Below are positions 44,270-57,048 of a DNA stretch of 64,000 nucleotides, in pieces. A model generated the notes under the pieces. The model did no database searches and was not told the origin of the DNA. It saw nothing but the letters and a program-made list of their open reading frames with translations. The position numbers and the translations under genes were made by a program. How positions within the stretch are numbered: position 1 is the stretch's first letter; the number at the start of each line of letters is the position of its first letter. The stretch is from DATARN01 sp036264135 (lineage in GTDB: Bacteria > Actinomycetota > Acidimicrobiia > Acidimicrobiales > Palsa-688), in the NCBI GenBank assembly GCA_036264135.1, contig DATARN010000011.1:42225-106224 (forward strand), written 5' to 3'.

Positions 44270-45523
44270 TTGTCATTCCTAGAAGGACTCCGATGCCGTG
44301 AATGCGGGCGCGCCTATCCGGCCGAGGCGCTGCACGTGTGCGAGTGGTGCTTCGGCCCGCTCGAGGTCGTCTACGACTACGCCGGCGTCGCCCAGGTCAT
44401 GACCAAGGCACGCGTCGCCGCCGGCCCCGACACCATCTGGCGCTACGCCGACCTGCTGCCGGCGGCGCCGGAAGGGGCGGTGGACCTGGGTGCCGGGATG
44501 ACGCCGCTGCTCCGGGCCGACCGCCTGGCCGCCGAGCTGGGCCTCGGCGAGCTGTGGATCAAGAACGACACGTTGAACCCGACTGGGTCGTTCAAGGACC
44601 GGGTGGTGTCCGTGGCGTTGACGAAGGCCCGCGAGCTGGGCTTCAAGGTGGCGTCGTGCGCGTCGACGGGCAACCTGGCCAACTCGGTGGCCGCCCACGC
44701 CGCCCGAGCCGGGATGCAGTCGGTGGTGTTCATCCCCGCCAACCTCGAGCCGGCCAAGATCGTCGCCACGGCCGTGTACGGCGGCCAGGTCGTGGCGATC
44801 GACGGCAACTACGACGACGTGAACCGGCTGTGCGCCGAGTTGAGCGGGGAGTTCCCGGACTGGGCGGTGGTCAACGTGAACCTGCGCGCCTACTACGCCG
44901 AGGGTTCCAAGACCCTGGCGTTCGAGGTGGCGGAGCAGCTGGGCTGGCGGGCCCCCGACCACGTGGTGGTGCCGGTCGGGTCGGGGAGCCAACTGTGCAA
45001 GGTCGCCAAAGGGTTCGAGGAGCTGAGAAAAGTGGGCCTGCTCGCCTCCGGCGGGGGCGACGCCCCCCGGGTCCGTATCTCCGGGGCCCAGGCCGCGGGC
45101 TGCTCGCCCGTCGCCACGGCATTCGAGACGGGTGCTGACCACATCCGCCCGGTCAAGCCGTCGACGATCGCCAAGTCCATCGCCATCGGCAACCCCGCCG
45201 ACGGGGTGTACGCCCTTGACGTGGTGCGAAAGTCGGGCGGGGCGGTGGCTTCGGTCGACGACGCCGAGATCGTCGCCGCCATCAACCTGCTGGCCCGCAC
45301 CGAGGGCATCTTCGCCGAGACGGCGGGGGGCGTGACCATCGCGGTGCTGGCCAACCTGGCCGCCGCCGGCGTCATCCGCCCCGACGAGCAGGTGGTGGCC
45401 TACGTGACCGGCCACGGCTTGAAGACCCTCGATGCGGTCGCCCCAACCTGCGGGCCCACGGCTACCATCGCCCCCACCATTGAGGCGTTCACCGCCGCCG
45501 GCCTGATAGGGGAGGATCGATGA
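44270..45523 (+). CDS. thrC: threonine synthase
   Basis: 417 aa. An N-terminal C4-type zinc ribbon (LRCRECGR, HVCEWCFG) precedes the PLP fold; the PLP lysine is in NPTGSFKDRVVSVAL, the phosphate loop in PVGSGSQLCKVAKGF. It converts O-phosphohomoserine to threonine. The start is a TTG at 44270 after a GAGGAGG-like ribosome site. The MoaD/ThiS-like gene overlaps its stop by 4 bases. The gene diverges from gpgS across 131 bp. Confidence 0.94.
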   Translation: MSFLEGLRCRECGRAYPAEALHVCEWCFGPLEVVYDYAGVAQVMTKARVAAGPDTIWRYADLLPAAPEGAVDLGAGMTPLLRADRLAAELGLGELWIKNDTLNPTGSFKDRVVSVALTKARELGFKVASCASTGNLANSVAAHAARAGMQSVVFIPANLEPAKIVATAVYGGQVVAIDGNYDDVNRLCAELSGEFPDWAVVNVNLRAYYAEGSKTLAFEVAEQLGWRAPDHVVVPVGSGSQLCKVAKGFEELRKVGLLASGGGDAPRVRISGAQAAGCSPVATAFETGADHIRPVKPSTIAKSIAIGNPADGVYALDVVRKSGGAVASVDDAEIVAAINLLARTEGIFAETAGGVTIAVLANLAAAGVIRPDEQVVAYVTGHGLKTLDAVAPTCGPTATIAPTIEAFTAAGLIGEDR

Positions 45524-45810
45524 CGGCCCAGCCTTCCGAAGTCAAGGTACGTATCCCGACCCAGCTGCGCACGCTGTCAGCCGGCGCCAGCGAGGTGGGC
45601 GTGGCGCCCGGCACGCTGGGCGATGTCCTCGCCGCCTTGGATTCCGCCCACCCCGGCTTCAAGGACCGGTTGTTCGACGAATCCGGCTCGCTGCGGCGCT
45701 TCGTCAACGTGTTCGTCGCCGACGAGGACGTCCGGTTCCTCCAGGGACTGGCGACGCCGGTGGCCGAGGGGACGACGGTCTCCATCGTCCCCGCGGTGGC
45801 CGGGGGCTAA
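45520..45810 (+). CDS. MoaD/ThiS-family sulfur carrier
   Basis: 96 aa, beta-grasp. VKVRIPTQLRTLSAG, VGDVLAALDSAHPGFKDRLFDESGSLRRFVNVFVADEDVRFL and the C-terminal VSIVPAVAGG end in the Gly-Gly needed for adenylation and thiocarboxylate formation. It is fused to thrC by an ATGA overlap. In mycobacteria a similar carrier, CysO, works with CysM and Mec for cysteine; thrC-linked carriers are common in actinobacteria and may do the same with a CysM-like paralogue elsewhere. Which sulfur acceptor is used is not known. Confidence 0.88.
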   Translation: MTAQPSEVKVRIPTQLRTLSAGASEVGVAPGTLGDVLAALDSAHPGFKDRLFDESGSLRRFVNVFVADEDVRFLQGLATPVAEGTTVSIVPAVAGG

Positions 45811-45851
45811 CCGGCCGCTGGTTGCGTTCCGCCGCCCGAGGCGGTTAACTG

Positions 45852-45878
45852 TTAGCAGTCAGACATCGAGAGTGCTAA
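45852..45878 (+). promoter_or_regulatory. CIRCE operator (HrcA site) upstream of groL
   Basis: TTAGCAGTC, 9 bases, GAGTGCTAA matches the CIRCE inverted repeat (TTAGCACTC-N9-GAGTGCTAA) with one change (G for C) in the left arm. It ends 30 bases before the groL ATG. HrcA repression of the chaperonin is expected. Confidence 0.92.
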
Positions 45879-45908
45879 CCGTTCGCCCACGGGAGGAAAC
45901 AAGACCGC

Positions 45909-47528
<1,620 letters not shown>

Positions 47529-47549
47529 CTTCACCGGGTGATTTAGAGA

Positions 47550-47580
47550 AATGGGGCGCCCCGCGGGGCGCCCCATTTTC
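47550..47580 (+). terminator. intrinsic terminator of groL
   Basis: A perfect 28-base palindrome (AATGGGGCGCCCC and its complement) at 47550-47577 is followed by TT and a C-rich stretch. It lies 21 bases after the groL stop and would stop transcription on both strands. Confidence 0.85.
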
Positions 47581-47602
47581 GCGTGTCGTTAGACTCCGAC
47601 AT

Positions 47603-48934
47603 GTGACGCCGACACCGCGGCCGTATCGGCCCTCGCGGTTCCTCTTCACGTCCTGGCCGGTCGTTTCCCACTATTACCCGCTGGTCGGCATCGCCCGAGC
47701 GCTCCGAGAGCGGGGCCACGATGTCGCCTTTTACAGCGGTGAAATGATCCGGGAAACCATCGAATCGCAGAACTTCAGATTCCTTCAGTTTCGCCATATC
47801 GATGTCAGCAGCAAGAACCCTTTGATGGGTGCCTTGTCGCCGTCGCTCGGGGCCCGGATGCGGCTGCAGTCCCCTCGCCAGCAGTACCGGGCCTTCCGCG
47901 GTTGGGTGGTCGAGACCATCCCCGACCAGATCGCCGACCTCCAGCCGATCCTGGAGGACTGGCATCCCGACGTGGTGATCACCGAGGCGTCGATGCTGGC
48001 ACCGATCATGGTGCTGGCCGAGGCCTCGGCGGTCCCCGTCGCCGTGGCCTCGCAGTTCATGGGACCCCTGATCCCCGGACCCGACGCCCCTGTGGGCTTC
48101 GGCTTCGCCCCGGCCCGCAGCCGACCCGGCAGGGTCGTGGCCGACACCGTGCGGGGCGCCACCGATCTCGTCGCCAGCGGCCTGCGGCGCCGGGTCGACG
48201 AGATCCGATCGGCCTACGGGCTGCCGCCCCTCGGCTGCTCGCTGCTGGCCTACACCGGCCGGGTGCCGCTCTATCTGGTGGGCAGCCTCCCCGAACTCGA
48301 CTACCGCCGCCGGGACCTCCCGGCGAGCGTGCACTACGTCGGCCCGTACCTGTGGCATTCTCCCGCTCAGGCGGACGCCGGGTGGCTCGACTCCCTGCCC
48401 ACCGACCTTCCCTGGGTCCACGTCTCGGAGGGAACATCGCACTCCCGGGAACCCTTTGTGCTGCGCGCCGCCGCTCAGGGCCTGGCCGAGCGGTCGATGG
48501 AGGTTGTCATGGCGACCGGCCCGCTGCGGACCCCCAACCAGCTGGGTCTGGAACCGCTGGCCCCCAACATCCACCTCACCCAGTGGCTCGACTACGACGA
48601 GCTGCTGCCCCGGTGCGCCGTGATCGTAACGACCGGAGGCACCGGCACGGTGCTCGCGGCCCTGCAAGCCGGTGTGCCCATGGTCGTCGTCCCCACCTCG
48701 TGGGACCAGCCGGACAACGCCCGCCGGGTGGTAGAGGCGGGGGCGGGCGTCCGCTTGGCGGCCCGCCGGTGCACACCGCAACGGCTGCGGGCGGCGGTGG
48801 AACAGGTCCTCGACGACGAGTCCTACCGGCGGAACGCCCAGCGGCTGGGCCGCCGCCTCAACGAGGCCAACGGGGCCGACAGCGCCGCCGAGCTCCTCGA
48901 GTCGCTGGCCACCGGTCGCCTCACCGTCGCCTAG
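47603..48934 (+). CDS. glycosyltransferase, GT1/MGT type
   Basis: 443 aa. SRFLFTSWPVVSHYYPLVGIARALRERGHDVAFYSG at the N-terminus and a UDP-sugar region (CAVIVTTGGTGTVLAALQAGVPMVVVPTSWDQPDNARRVVEAGAGVRL) near 330-385 are typical of MGT glycosyltransferases that act on lipids or natural products. GTG at 47603. The GTG start and the stop flank it as a single unit; the next gene (hemQ-like) is 26 bases away, so co-transcription is possible. Substrate unknown. Confidence 0.85.
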   Translation: MTPTPRPYRPSRFLFTSWPVVSHYYPLVGIARALRERGHDVAFYSGEMIRETIESQNFRFLQFRHIDVSSKNPLMGALSPSLGARMRLQSPRQQYRAFRGWVVETIPDQIADLQPILEDWHPDVVITEASMLAPIMVLAEASAVPVAVASQFMGPLIPGPDAPVGFGFAPARSRPGRVVADTVRGATDLVASGLRRRVDEIRSAYGLPPLGCSLLAYTGRVPLYLVGSLPELDYRRRDLPASVHYVGPYLWHSPAQADAGWLDSLPTDLPWVHVSEGTSHSREPFVLRAAAQGLAERSMEVVMATGPLRTPNQLGLEPLAPNIHLTQWLDYDELLPRCAVIVTTGGTGTVLAALQAGVPMVVVPTSWDQPDNARRVVEAGAGVRLAARRCTPQRLRAAVEQVLDDESYRRNAQRLGRRLNEANGADSAAELLESLATGRLTVA

Positions 48935-48960
48935 TTCCGCCGGTCCGTAGACTCGGCGGT

Positions 48961-49650
48961 GTGACCGAGCCGCTTTCTCCCGCCGAAGGCTGGGGTGTCC
49001 TGCACCTGTTCTGCCGGCTGTCGCCGGCGAGCGACGCCGAGGCGGTGGTGGCCGCGGTCAAGGCGGCGGAGGCGGCCGATCAGCAGGTCGTCGTCTTCTC
49101 GGTCTTCGGCCACAAGGCCGACCTCGGGGTCATGGCGCTGGGCCCCGACTGGGTCGCCCTGCGGCGGCTCCAAGCGGCGCTGCAGCAGGCGGGCCTGGCC
49201 ATCGTGCACTCCTACGTGTCCCTGACCGAAGTGTCGGAGTACGCCAAGGGGATGCCCGCCGAACATCTGCGGATGCGCTTGTACCCGGTACTGCCCCCCG
49301 CCGGCAAGCGGGCGTTCTGCTTCTATCCCATGTCGAAGCGGCGGGCCGAGGGTCACAACTGGTACGCCCTGCCGTACGACGATCGCAAGGACCTGATGCT
49401 CGGCCACGGCCGGGTCGGGCGCAGCTTCGCCGGCCGGGTGGTCCAGCTGATCACCGGCTCCACCGGGCTGGACGACTTCGAATGGGGCGTGACCCTCTTC
49501 GCCACCGGTCCCGACGACCTGAAGGACGTGGTCTACACCATGCGCTTCGACGAGGCGTCGGCCCACTACGCCGAGTTCGGCCCCTTCTTCACCGGCATCG
49601 TCGGAACGGTCGACGAGGTGCTGGCCGAGGTGGGGCTCACGGCGGGCTGA
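48961..49650 (+). CDS. hemQ: coproheme decarboxylase HemQ (chlorite dismutase family)
   Basis: 229 aa. The segment FYPMSKRRAEGHNWYALPYDDRKDLMLGHGRVGRSFAGRVVQLITGSTGLDDFEWGVTLF carries the likely heme His (H149) and a Tyr (Y135 in NWY) near the heme, typical of actinobacterial HemQ. It completes heme by decarboxylating coproheme. GTG at 48961. Chlorite dismutase proper is unlikely without the distal Arg context seen in that branch; role by family. The 3' end overlaps larE by one base (TGATG). Confidence 0.9.
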   Translation: MTEPLSPAEGWGVLHLFCRLSPASDAEAVVAAVKAAEAADQQVVVFSVFGHKADLGVMALGPDWVALRRLQAALQQAGLAIVHSYVSLTEVSEYAKGMPAEHLRMRLYPVLPPAGKRAFCFYPMSKRRAEGHNWYALPYDDRKDLMLGHGRVGRSFAGRVVQLITGSTGLDDFEWGVTLFATGPDDLKDVVYTMRFDEASAHYAEFGPFFTGIVGTVDEVLAEVGLTAG

Positions 49651-50447
49651 TGGGCGACCTGGCCGTCCTACGGAAGACCCTCGGCGCCCTCGACCGGGTC
49701 GTGGCCGCCTTCAGTGGGGGCGCCGACTCGGCGTTCCTCACCTGGGTGGCCGCCGACACCTTGGGCCGCGACCGGGTGGTGGCCGCCACCGCGGTGTCGC
49801 CGTCGCTGGCCCCGAACGAGCTGGCCGACTGCCGCCGCCTGGCCGACGAATGGGGGCTGCGGTGGCTGCCGGTCGAGACCCGTGAGCTCGACCGCCCTCA
49901 GTACGTGGCCAACGGCGGCGACCGGTGCTACCACTGCAAGGCCGAGCTCCTCGACACCCTGGCACCGGTGGCCGCCGCCATGGGCGCCACCATCGTCCTC
50001 GGCGTGAACGTCGACGACCTGGGCGACCACCGCCCCGGCCAGCAGGCGGCGGCGGAACGCGGCGCCCGGTTCCCCCTCGTCGAATCGGGCTTTACCAAGG
50101 ACGACGTGCGCCACAGCTCCCGCCACCTCGGCCTGTCGACCTGGGACAAGCCGGCCGCCGCCTGCCTGGCCTCCCGGCTGCCCTACGGCACCCCGGTGAC
50201 GGTCGCCCGGCTCACCGCCGTCGCCCGGGCCGAGGACGGCCTGCGCCGCTTGGGTTTTGCCGAGTCGCGGGTGCGCCACTACGGGGACCTGGCACGCGTC
50301 GAGCTTCCCCTGCGGGACCTCGACGCCGCCCTGGCCCGGCGCGATGCCGTGGTGGCGGCGGTGCGGGCCGCCGGCTACCGCTACGTGACCCTCGACCTGG
50401 AGGGACTGCGCTCCGGCAACCTGAACCAGTCGCTGGGGGCGCCGTGA
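49650..50447 (+). CDS. larE: LarE-type ATP-dependent sacrificial sulfur transferase
   Basis: 265 aa. The PP-loop VVAAFSGGADSAFL is near residue 18; DRCYHCKAELL and a downstream Cys in KPAAACLASRLPYG match LarE, where one Cys gives up its sulfur to the pincer substrate. ATG at 49650. The partner genes larB and larC are not seen; instead two small unknown genes follow with GTGA/ATGA overlaps. So the enzyme may act on a different substrate or use distant partners. Confidence 0.88.
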   Translation: MGDLAVLRKTLGALDRVVAAFSGGADSAFLTWVAADTLGRDRVVAATAVSPSLAPNELADCRRLADEWGLRWLPVETRELDRPQYVANGGDRCYHCKAELLDTLAPVAAAMGATIVLGVNVDDLGDHRPGQQAAAERGARFPLVESGFTKDDVRHSSRHLGLSTWDKPAAACLASRLPYGTPVTVARLTAVARAEDGLRRLGFAESRVRHYGDLARVELPLRDLDAALARRDAVVAAVRAAGYRYVTLDLEGLRSGNLNQSLGAP

Positions 50448-50890
50448 CCGACGCCGCGGTCGACGTCGCGCCCTATGCCGCCGCCCTGGCGGATGGGATC
50501 GAGGCGGCCCTTCCCGGGTGGGTCGTCCGGAGCGTGACCCGGTTCGTGCCCGAACTGGCCGACCAGGCCGCCGAGGCGGGACGCCAGGCGGCCGCCGATG
50601 TCGGGCCACGGGTTCGGCACCTCCTCGAATCGGACATCGACGAGCAGCGCACCACACCCCTCGCCATCGTCCGCCGCCACGCCCTGCGCTACCCCACCGC
50701 GGTGTTGGGGGCCGCCGGCGTCCCCGCCGTCGGGCGCGATGAGGGGGCCGAGGAGCTGTTCCCCGACGATCCCTACGATCTGGTCCCCGCGTCCTTCGCC
50801 GACCTCGACCCGGAGCTCGCCGACACCGGGCTGCGGTGGGGGGCGGCCAAGGCCTTCGAGCACAAGCGGCGCCACGGGGGCCGGCAATGA
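50444..50890 (+). CDS. unknown 148-aa protein after larE
   Basis: 148 aa, soluble, acidic, no recognised domain. It contains DAAVDVAPYAAALADGIEAALPGWVVRSVTRFVP and a C-terminal LADTGLRWGAAKAFEHKRR. GTG at 50444 overlaps the larE stop; the next gene overlaps its own stop by 4 bases, so the three are one translational unit. No cysteine motif is evident. Function unknown; a partner of LarE is the context-based guess. Confidence 0.65.
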   Translation: MTDAAVDVAPYAAALADGIEAALPGWVVRSVTRFVPELADQAAEAGRQAAADVGPRVRHLLESDIDEQRTTPLAIVRRHALRYPTAVLGAAGVPAVGRDEGAEELFPDDPYDLVPASFADLDPELADTGLRWGAAKAFEHKRRHGGRQ

Positions 50891-51207
50891 CGGCGACGGT
50901 GGCCTACGTGCCTGATCTGATGGACCGCTCCAAGGTGGCGGCGGCGGTCGCGGGCGACGTCACCTTCGTGTCCACGCCCGACGAGCTGCCGGCCGCCGCC
51001 GCGGGCGCCGACTTGGTGGTCGTCGACCTGAGCCGGCCAGGGGTGCTCGAGGTGTTGCCTGGAATCGATGCGCCGACGATCGGGTTCGGCCGTCACGACG
51101 ACCGGGAGCGGCTGGCGGCGGCGTCGGCGGCGGGCTGCCACCGGGTGCTGGCCCGGTCGGCGTTCTTCAGCCAACTGGGCTCGCTGCTGGGCAGTGGCCC
51201 CGGCTAA
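50887..51207 (+). CDS. unknown small Rossmann-like protein after larE
   Basis: 106 aa. TVAYVPDLMDRSKVAAAV, GADLVVVDLSRPGVLEVLPG and APTIGFGRHDD give an alternating beta/alpha pattern like a receiver or flavodoxin-like fold, but no phospho-acceptor or nucleotide motif is certain. ATG at 50887 (ATGA overlap). Its end overlaps the convergent Cys-rich gene by 4 bases. Function unknown. Confidence 0.65.
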   Translation: MTATVAYVPDLMDRSKVAAAVAGDVTFVSTPDELPAAAAGADLVVVDLSRPGVLEVLPGIDAPTIGFGRHDDRERLAAASAAGCHRVLARSAFFSQLGSLLGSGPG

Positions 51208-51467
51208 CGCCCCTTCCTTTTCCCCCTCTTGCCTCGCTTACCCGGTTGTTCGGGGAGGGCGATCAGGCCCTGGCCGGTGTTGCTCAACGGCGCGTCCGAC
51301 GCCTGGGTCCACCCGGCCGACGACACGCTTCGCTTCTCGAAGAACAGGCACCCCTCCGGGCAGGCGAAGGGGTTCTCCTCGTTCACGTTGAGCCGGCAGC
51401 GTTCCACTGCCTCTCCCGTCGGCGTACTTCGCTTCAGGTAGTGGCGACAGTCGTCGCGGACGGCCAT
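51204..51467 (-). CDS. small Cys-rich protein
   Basis: 87 aa from the ATG at 51467. Four cysteines in the first half (DDCRHYL, ERCRLNVNEENPFACPEGCLFFEKR) form a compact C-C-C-x3-C pattern that could bind zinc or an iron-sulfur cluster. The C-terminal tail is basic (KRGKRGKRKGR). No named family. It converges with the larE group and diverges from the flavoprotein gene with 62 bp between. Confidence 0.6.
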   Translation of the reverse strand: MAVRDDCRHYLKRSTPTGEAVERCRLNVNEENPFACPEGCLFFEKRSVSSAGWTQASDAPLSNTGQGLIALPEQPGKRGKRGKRKGR

Positions 51468-51529
51468 GAGCCCATCATCGCATGCAGGGGTCACAGAAAA
51501 GCAGGCGGTCGCGCCTCTAGGCTGGTTTT

Positions 51530-52879
<1,350 letters not shown>

Positions 52880-52934
52880 GGCGGCCGGCGGGCCGGGCGC
52901 GGTTCCGTCGGCCCGCGGGATAGCCTCCGACGCA

Positions 52935-53630
52935 ATGGCGAGCAGGCCGGCCAACGCCCGGGACCTCTTACGGTGGAGCGAGGCCCTTTCCGGCATCGCC
53001 CGCACCGGCCTCGGCTTCACCGACAACCTCTACGAGCGGGAGCGCTTCGAGGAGGTCCTGAAAGTGGCCGCCGACATCCGGGTGGCGGCCGGCTTGGAGC
53101 TCGAGGCCGAGGTCCTGGTCGAGGAGTGGCTCCGTACCGTCGGCCAGGGCGTCCCCGGGTACGTGACCCCGAAGGTGGCGGTCGGGGCGATCGTCGGCAA
53201 CGACCAGGGCCAGCTGCTGCTCATCCAGCGCGCCGACTCGGGGGTGTGGCTGTATCCCACCGGCTGGGCCGACGTCGGCTACTCGGCGTCGGAGGTGGCG
53301 GCCAAGGAGGTCCTGGAGGAGACCGGCATTGAGGTCGAACCGCTGCGCCTGATCGCCGTGCTGGACGGGTTGCGTCTCGGTTTCACCACCGTGCCGCTGT
53401 ACTCGCTGGTGTTCCACTGCCGGGCCGTGGGTGGCCACCTGGAACGCCATCCCCTTGAGACCCGCGACGTCGGATGGTTCTCCGAGGACCAGCTGCCCAG
53501 CCCGCTCGCCGGGGCGGAGCGGTGGCGGCCGGCCGCCTTCGCCGCCATCCGGGGCGAACCGGTGGACGTGGTCTTCGACCGGCCCCGCAAGCCCATGTGG
53601 CGTAACGACGAGCCGGATGAGGACCGCTAG
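52935..53630 (+). CDS. Nudix hydrolase with N-terminal helical domain
   Basis: 231 aa. The Nudix box appears as GWADVGYSASEVAAKEVLEETGIEV (about 116-140), with Tyr at the place of the first Glu, as in some actinobacterial members. A ~70-residue helical N-terminal domain (LRWSEALSGIARTGLGFTDNLYERERFEEVLKVAADIR) precedes it. Substrate unknown; ADP-ribose or related compounds are typical for this layout. ATG at 52935. It converges with the 153-aa gene, overlapping by 4 bases. Confidence 0.85.
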   Translation: MASRPANARDLLRWSEALSGIARTGLGFTDNLYERERFEEVLKVAADIRVAAGLELEAEVLVEEWLRTVGQGVPGYVTPKVAVGAIVGNDQGQLLLIQRADSGVWLYPTGWADVGYSASEVAAKEVLEETGIEVEPLRLIAVLDGLRLGFTTVPLYSLVFHCRAVGGHLERHPLETRDVGWFSEDQLPSPLAGAERWRPAAFAAIRGEPVDVVFDRPRKPMWRNDEPDEDR

Positions 53631-54088
53631 GGCTGCAACTGGCGGAGCACCGCCTCGAAGATGGAGATGCCACCGCCCGTGCGCTCCCATTCGTCGCCGA
53701 TGCGCCGGTGATCGACCAGTCCGGTGGCATCGGGGGCCACGCCCAGTGCATCGGTGGCGGCGGCGGCGAGGGGTGCCGGCTCCACGTCATCGTCGTAGGC
53801 GGGGAACGCCTCCAGGCCGTCCCACAGCTGGGCGAGGGGCGCCACCGGCTCGTCGCCGGCGGCCAGGGCGTAGGCGACCTGCTCGAAGACCTCGAAGGTG
53901 CCGACCCGGGCCGGACGGCGGTAGCCGGCCACCGGATGCAGTCGCCACTCGATGGTCATCCCGCCGGGACCGTCGGGGCGCAGCCACACCTGGGAGCCGT
54001 TGACGTAGGTGTCGATGGGCTCGCCGAAGCGGCGGTCGAGGGCCACGACGAGCTCCGGGGTGACCCGCCAGAGGCACGTGGGGGTCAT
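53627..54088 (-). CDS. unknown 153-aa protein
   Basis: 153 aa, soluble, acidic. CLWRVTPELVVALDRRFGEPIDTYVNGSQVWLRPDGPGGMTIEWRLHPVAGYRRP is the most characteristic stretch. No motif I recognise. ATG at 54088, 24 bases after the PAC2 gene stop on the same strand, so probably co-transcribed with it. The gene converges with the Nudix gene by 4 bases. Function unknown. Confidence 0.65.
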   Translation of the reverse strand: MTPTCLWRVTPELVVALDRRFGEPIDTYVNGSQVWLRPDGPGGMTIEWRLHPVAGYRRPARVGTFEVFEQVAYALAAGDEPVAPLAQLWDGLEAFPAYDDDVEPAPLAAAATDALGVAPDATGLVDHRRIGDEWERTGGGISIFEAVLRQLQP

Positions 54089-54112
54089 CGCCCGTTGGAA
54101 GGTCGCGGGTCG

Positions 54113-55003
54113 TCAGTCCCGGCCGTGGTCGCGGAGGTAGCGCTCCGCTTCCGCCGCCAGGCTGTCGGCGCTGGGCAGGACGACGTCGGCCGCCGGCGAC
54201 TCGGTGCTCAGCCGGTCCGAGGCCTCCTCCAGCTGGGCCACGTAGGCGGCGGCGTCCTCGTCGTCGGCCACCCGCTCGGTGACGGTGCGGACGTACACCT
54301 CGCCGGCCGCCCGCAACTCGACCGGGTCGAGCCGGGTCCCGATCATCATGGCGGTCTGCTCGACCAGCGCCAGCGCCGCTTTGGGGGAGGAGATCTGGTG
54401 GACGTAGTGGGGGACCGACGCCCACAGGCCGACCGACGGTATGCCGGCGTCGATGCAGGCGTCGTGGAGCACGCCGACGATCCCCGTCTCGCCCTCGTAG
54501 CGCGACAAGGGGATCCCGAAGCGGGTGGCCAGGGTGGGCTCGTAGGCCGCCTTGGCGATGGGGACGGGCCGGGTGTGGGGCACGTCGGCCAGCAAGGCCC
54601 CGAGGGTGAGCACCATCTGGGCGCCCAGGGCCCGGGCGACGCCGAGCAGGCTGGCGCAGTACGTGCGCCACCGCAGCTGGGGTTCGATGCCCCGCAGGAT
54701 GACGACGTCGCGCCCCGTGCGGGGGATCGGCCCGGCGAGGAGGAGGGTCTCCGGCCAGGCGATCTGCCGGGTGGCACCGTCGTCGGCGAAACGGATCTGG
54801 GGGCGGTTGGCGGTGAAGTCGAAGAACTCCTCGGGGTCGATGGTGGCGAAGCGCTTCACCGGCCAGCTTTCCGACAGGTAGCGGGCCGCCAACGAGGCGG
54901 CGTCGCCGGCGTCGGCCCAGCCCTCGAAGGCCGCGATCAAGATGGGTTGGCGCAGTTGGGGGCGATGTTCCCATCGCACGACCGACTCGGCCTCAAAACC
55001 CAT
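54113..55003 (-). CDS. PAC2 family protein
   Basis: 296 aa. PILIAAFEGWADAGDAASLAARYL, ETLLLAGPIPRTGRDVVILRGIEPQLRWRTYCASLLGVARALGAQMVLTLGALLADVPHTRPVPI and VGLWASVPHYVHQISSPKAALAL match the actinobacterial proteasome-assembly-chaperone-2-like family. The C-terminal DRLSTESPAADVVLPSADSLAAEAERYLRD is typical. ATG at 55003. Whether it assists the proteasome here is unknown; no prc genes are in the window. Confidence 0.88.
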   Translation of the reverse strand: MGFEAESVVRWEHRPQLRQPILIAAFEGWADAGDAASLAARYLSESWPVKRFATIDPEEFFDFTANRPQIRFADDGATRQIAWPETLLLAGPIPRTGRDVVILRGIEPQLRWRTYCASLLGVARALGAQMVLTLGALLADVPHTRPVPIAKAAYEPTLATRFGIPLSRYEGETGIVGVLHDACIDAGIPSVGLWASVPHYVHQISSPKAALALVEQTAMMIGTRLDPVELRAAGEVYVRTVTERVADDEDAAAYVAQLEEASDRLSTESPAADVVLPSADSLAAEAERYLRDHGRD

Positions 55004-55210
55004 ACCACCTCACGCTACCGGCAACGTCAGCCGGTGGGGAGAAAGGGTGGGGAGGGGGGCCGGTGGACAGGGGGGGAGTCAACCGGCCACGTCCCTCCCA
55101 CTGCGGATCACACTAACCAGCCCCCACGGCGTTTGCACCCTATTTATTGTTAATCCACCGTGAATATCGGGTTCGGGTTCGGCCAACGGCGGACCCTAGG
55201 CTGGCGCCTC

Positions 55211-55657
55211 ATGGCGGTGGTCGAGGAGTGGCGCGAGGTCACCGACGAGGTCGAGGCGGCCGTGGCCCGCCTGGTCGGCCAGCTGTCCTCGTCGTCGGCC
55301 CCACCGACCAGAGACGAGCTTGAATCGATCGTGGCCTCGCCGGCCACGACCCTGCTTCTCGCCCGGGCCGACGGGCCGCCGGCGCCCATCGTCGGGATGT
55401 TGACCCTGGCCTTGTTCCGGATTCCCACGGGCGTGCGGGCGTGGATCGAGGACGTGGTCGTCGACGAGGCGGCTCGGGGTCACGGGGTCGGAGAGGCGAT
55501 GACCCGTCGCGCCGTGGAGCTGGCCGCCGCCGCCGGCGCCCGCACCGTCGAGCTCACCTCCCGCCCGTCACGAGAGGCGGCCAACCGGCTGTACCGGCGC
55601 ATGGGGTTCGAGGTGCGGGAGACCAACGTGTACCGCTACCGAACCCCGCCGCGGTAG
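55211..55657 (+). CDS. GNAT family acetyltransferase
   Basis: 148 aa. The acetyl-CoA loop is in DVVVDEAARGHGVGEAMTRRAVELA, and REAANRLYRRMGFEVRETNVYRY closes the fold. The ATG at 55211 is used; a GTG at 55160 would add 17 residues. The AT-richer stretch at 55138-55170 (TATTTATTGTTAATCC) is the likely promoter area. Substrate unknown. It diverges from the PAC2 gene. Confidence 0.85.
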   Translation: MAVVEEWREVTDEVEAAVARLVGQLSSSSAPPTRDELESIVASPATTLLLARADGPPAPIVGMLTLALFRIPTGVRAWIEDVVVDEAARGHGVGEAMTRRAVELAAAAGARTVELTSRPSREAANRLYRRMGFEVRETNVYRYRTPPR

Positions 55658-55746
55658 CCGCGGGCAGCGTGGGCCGAGGCCGGCGGTAGCATCCGAGGGG
55701 CCGGCCGTGGCGCGTCGGCAAGGTTTATCCGGCCCGAGGGGGACCC

Positions 55747-57018
<1,272 letters not shown>

Positions 57019-57048
57019 CGGCTGACCGAGCCCCGCTAGCCTGGAGCG

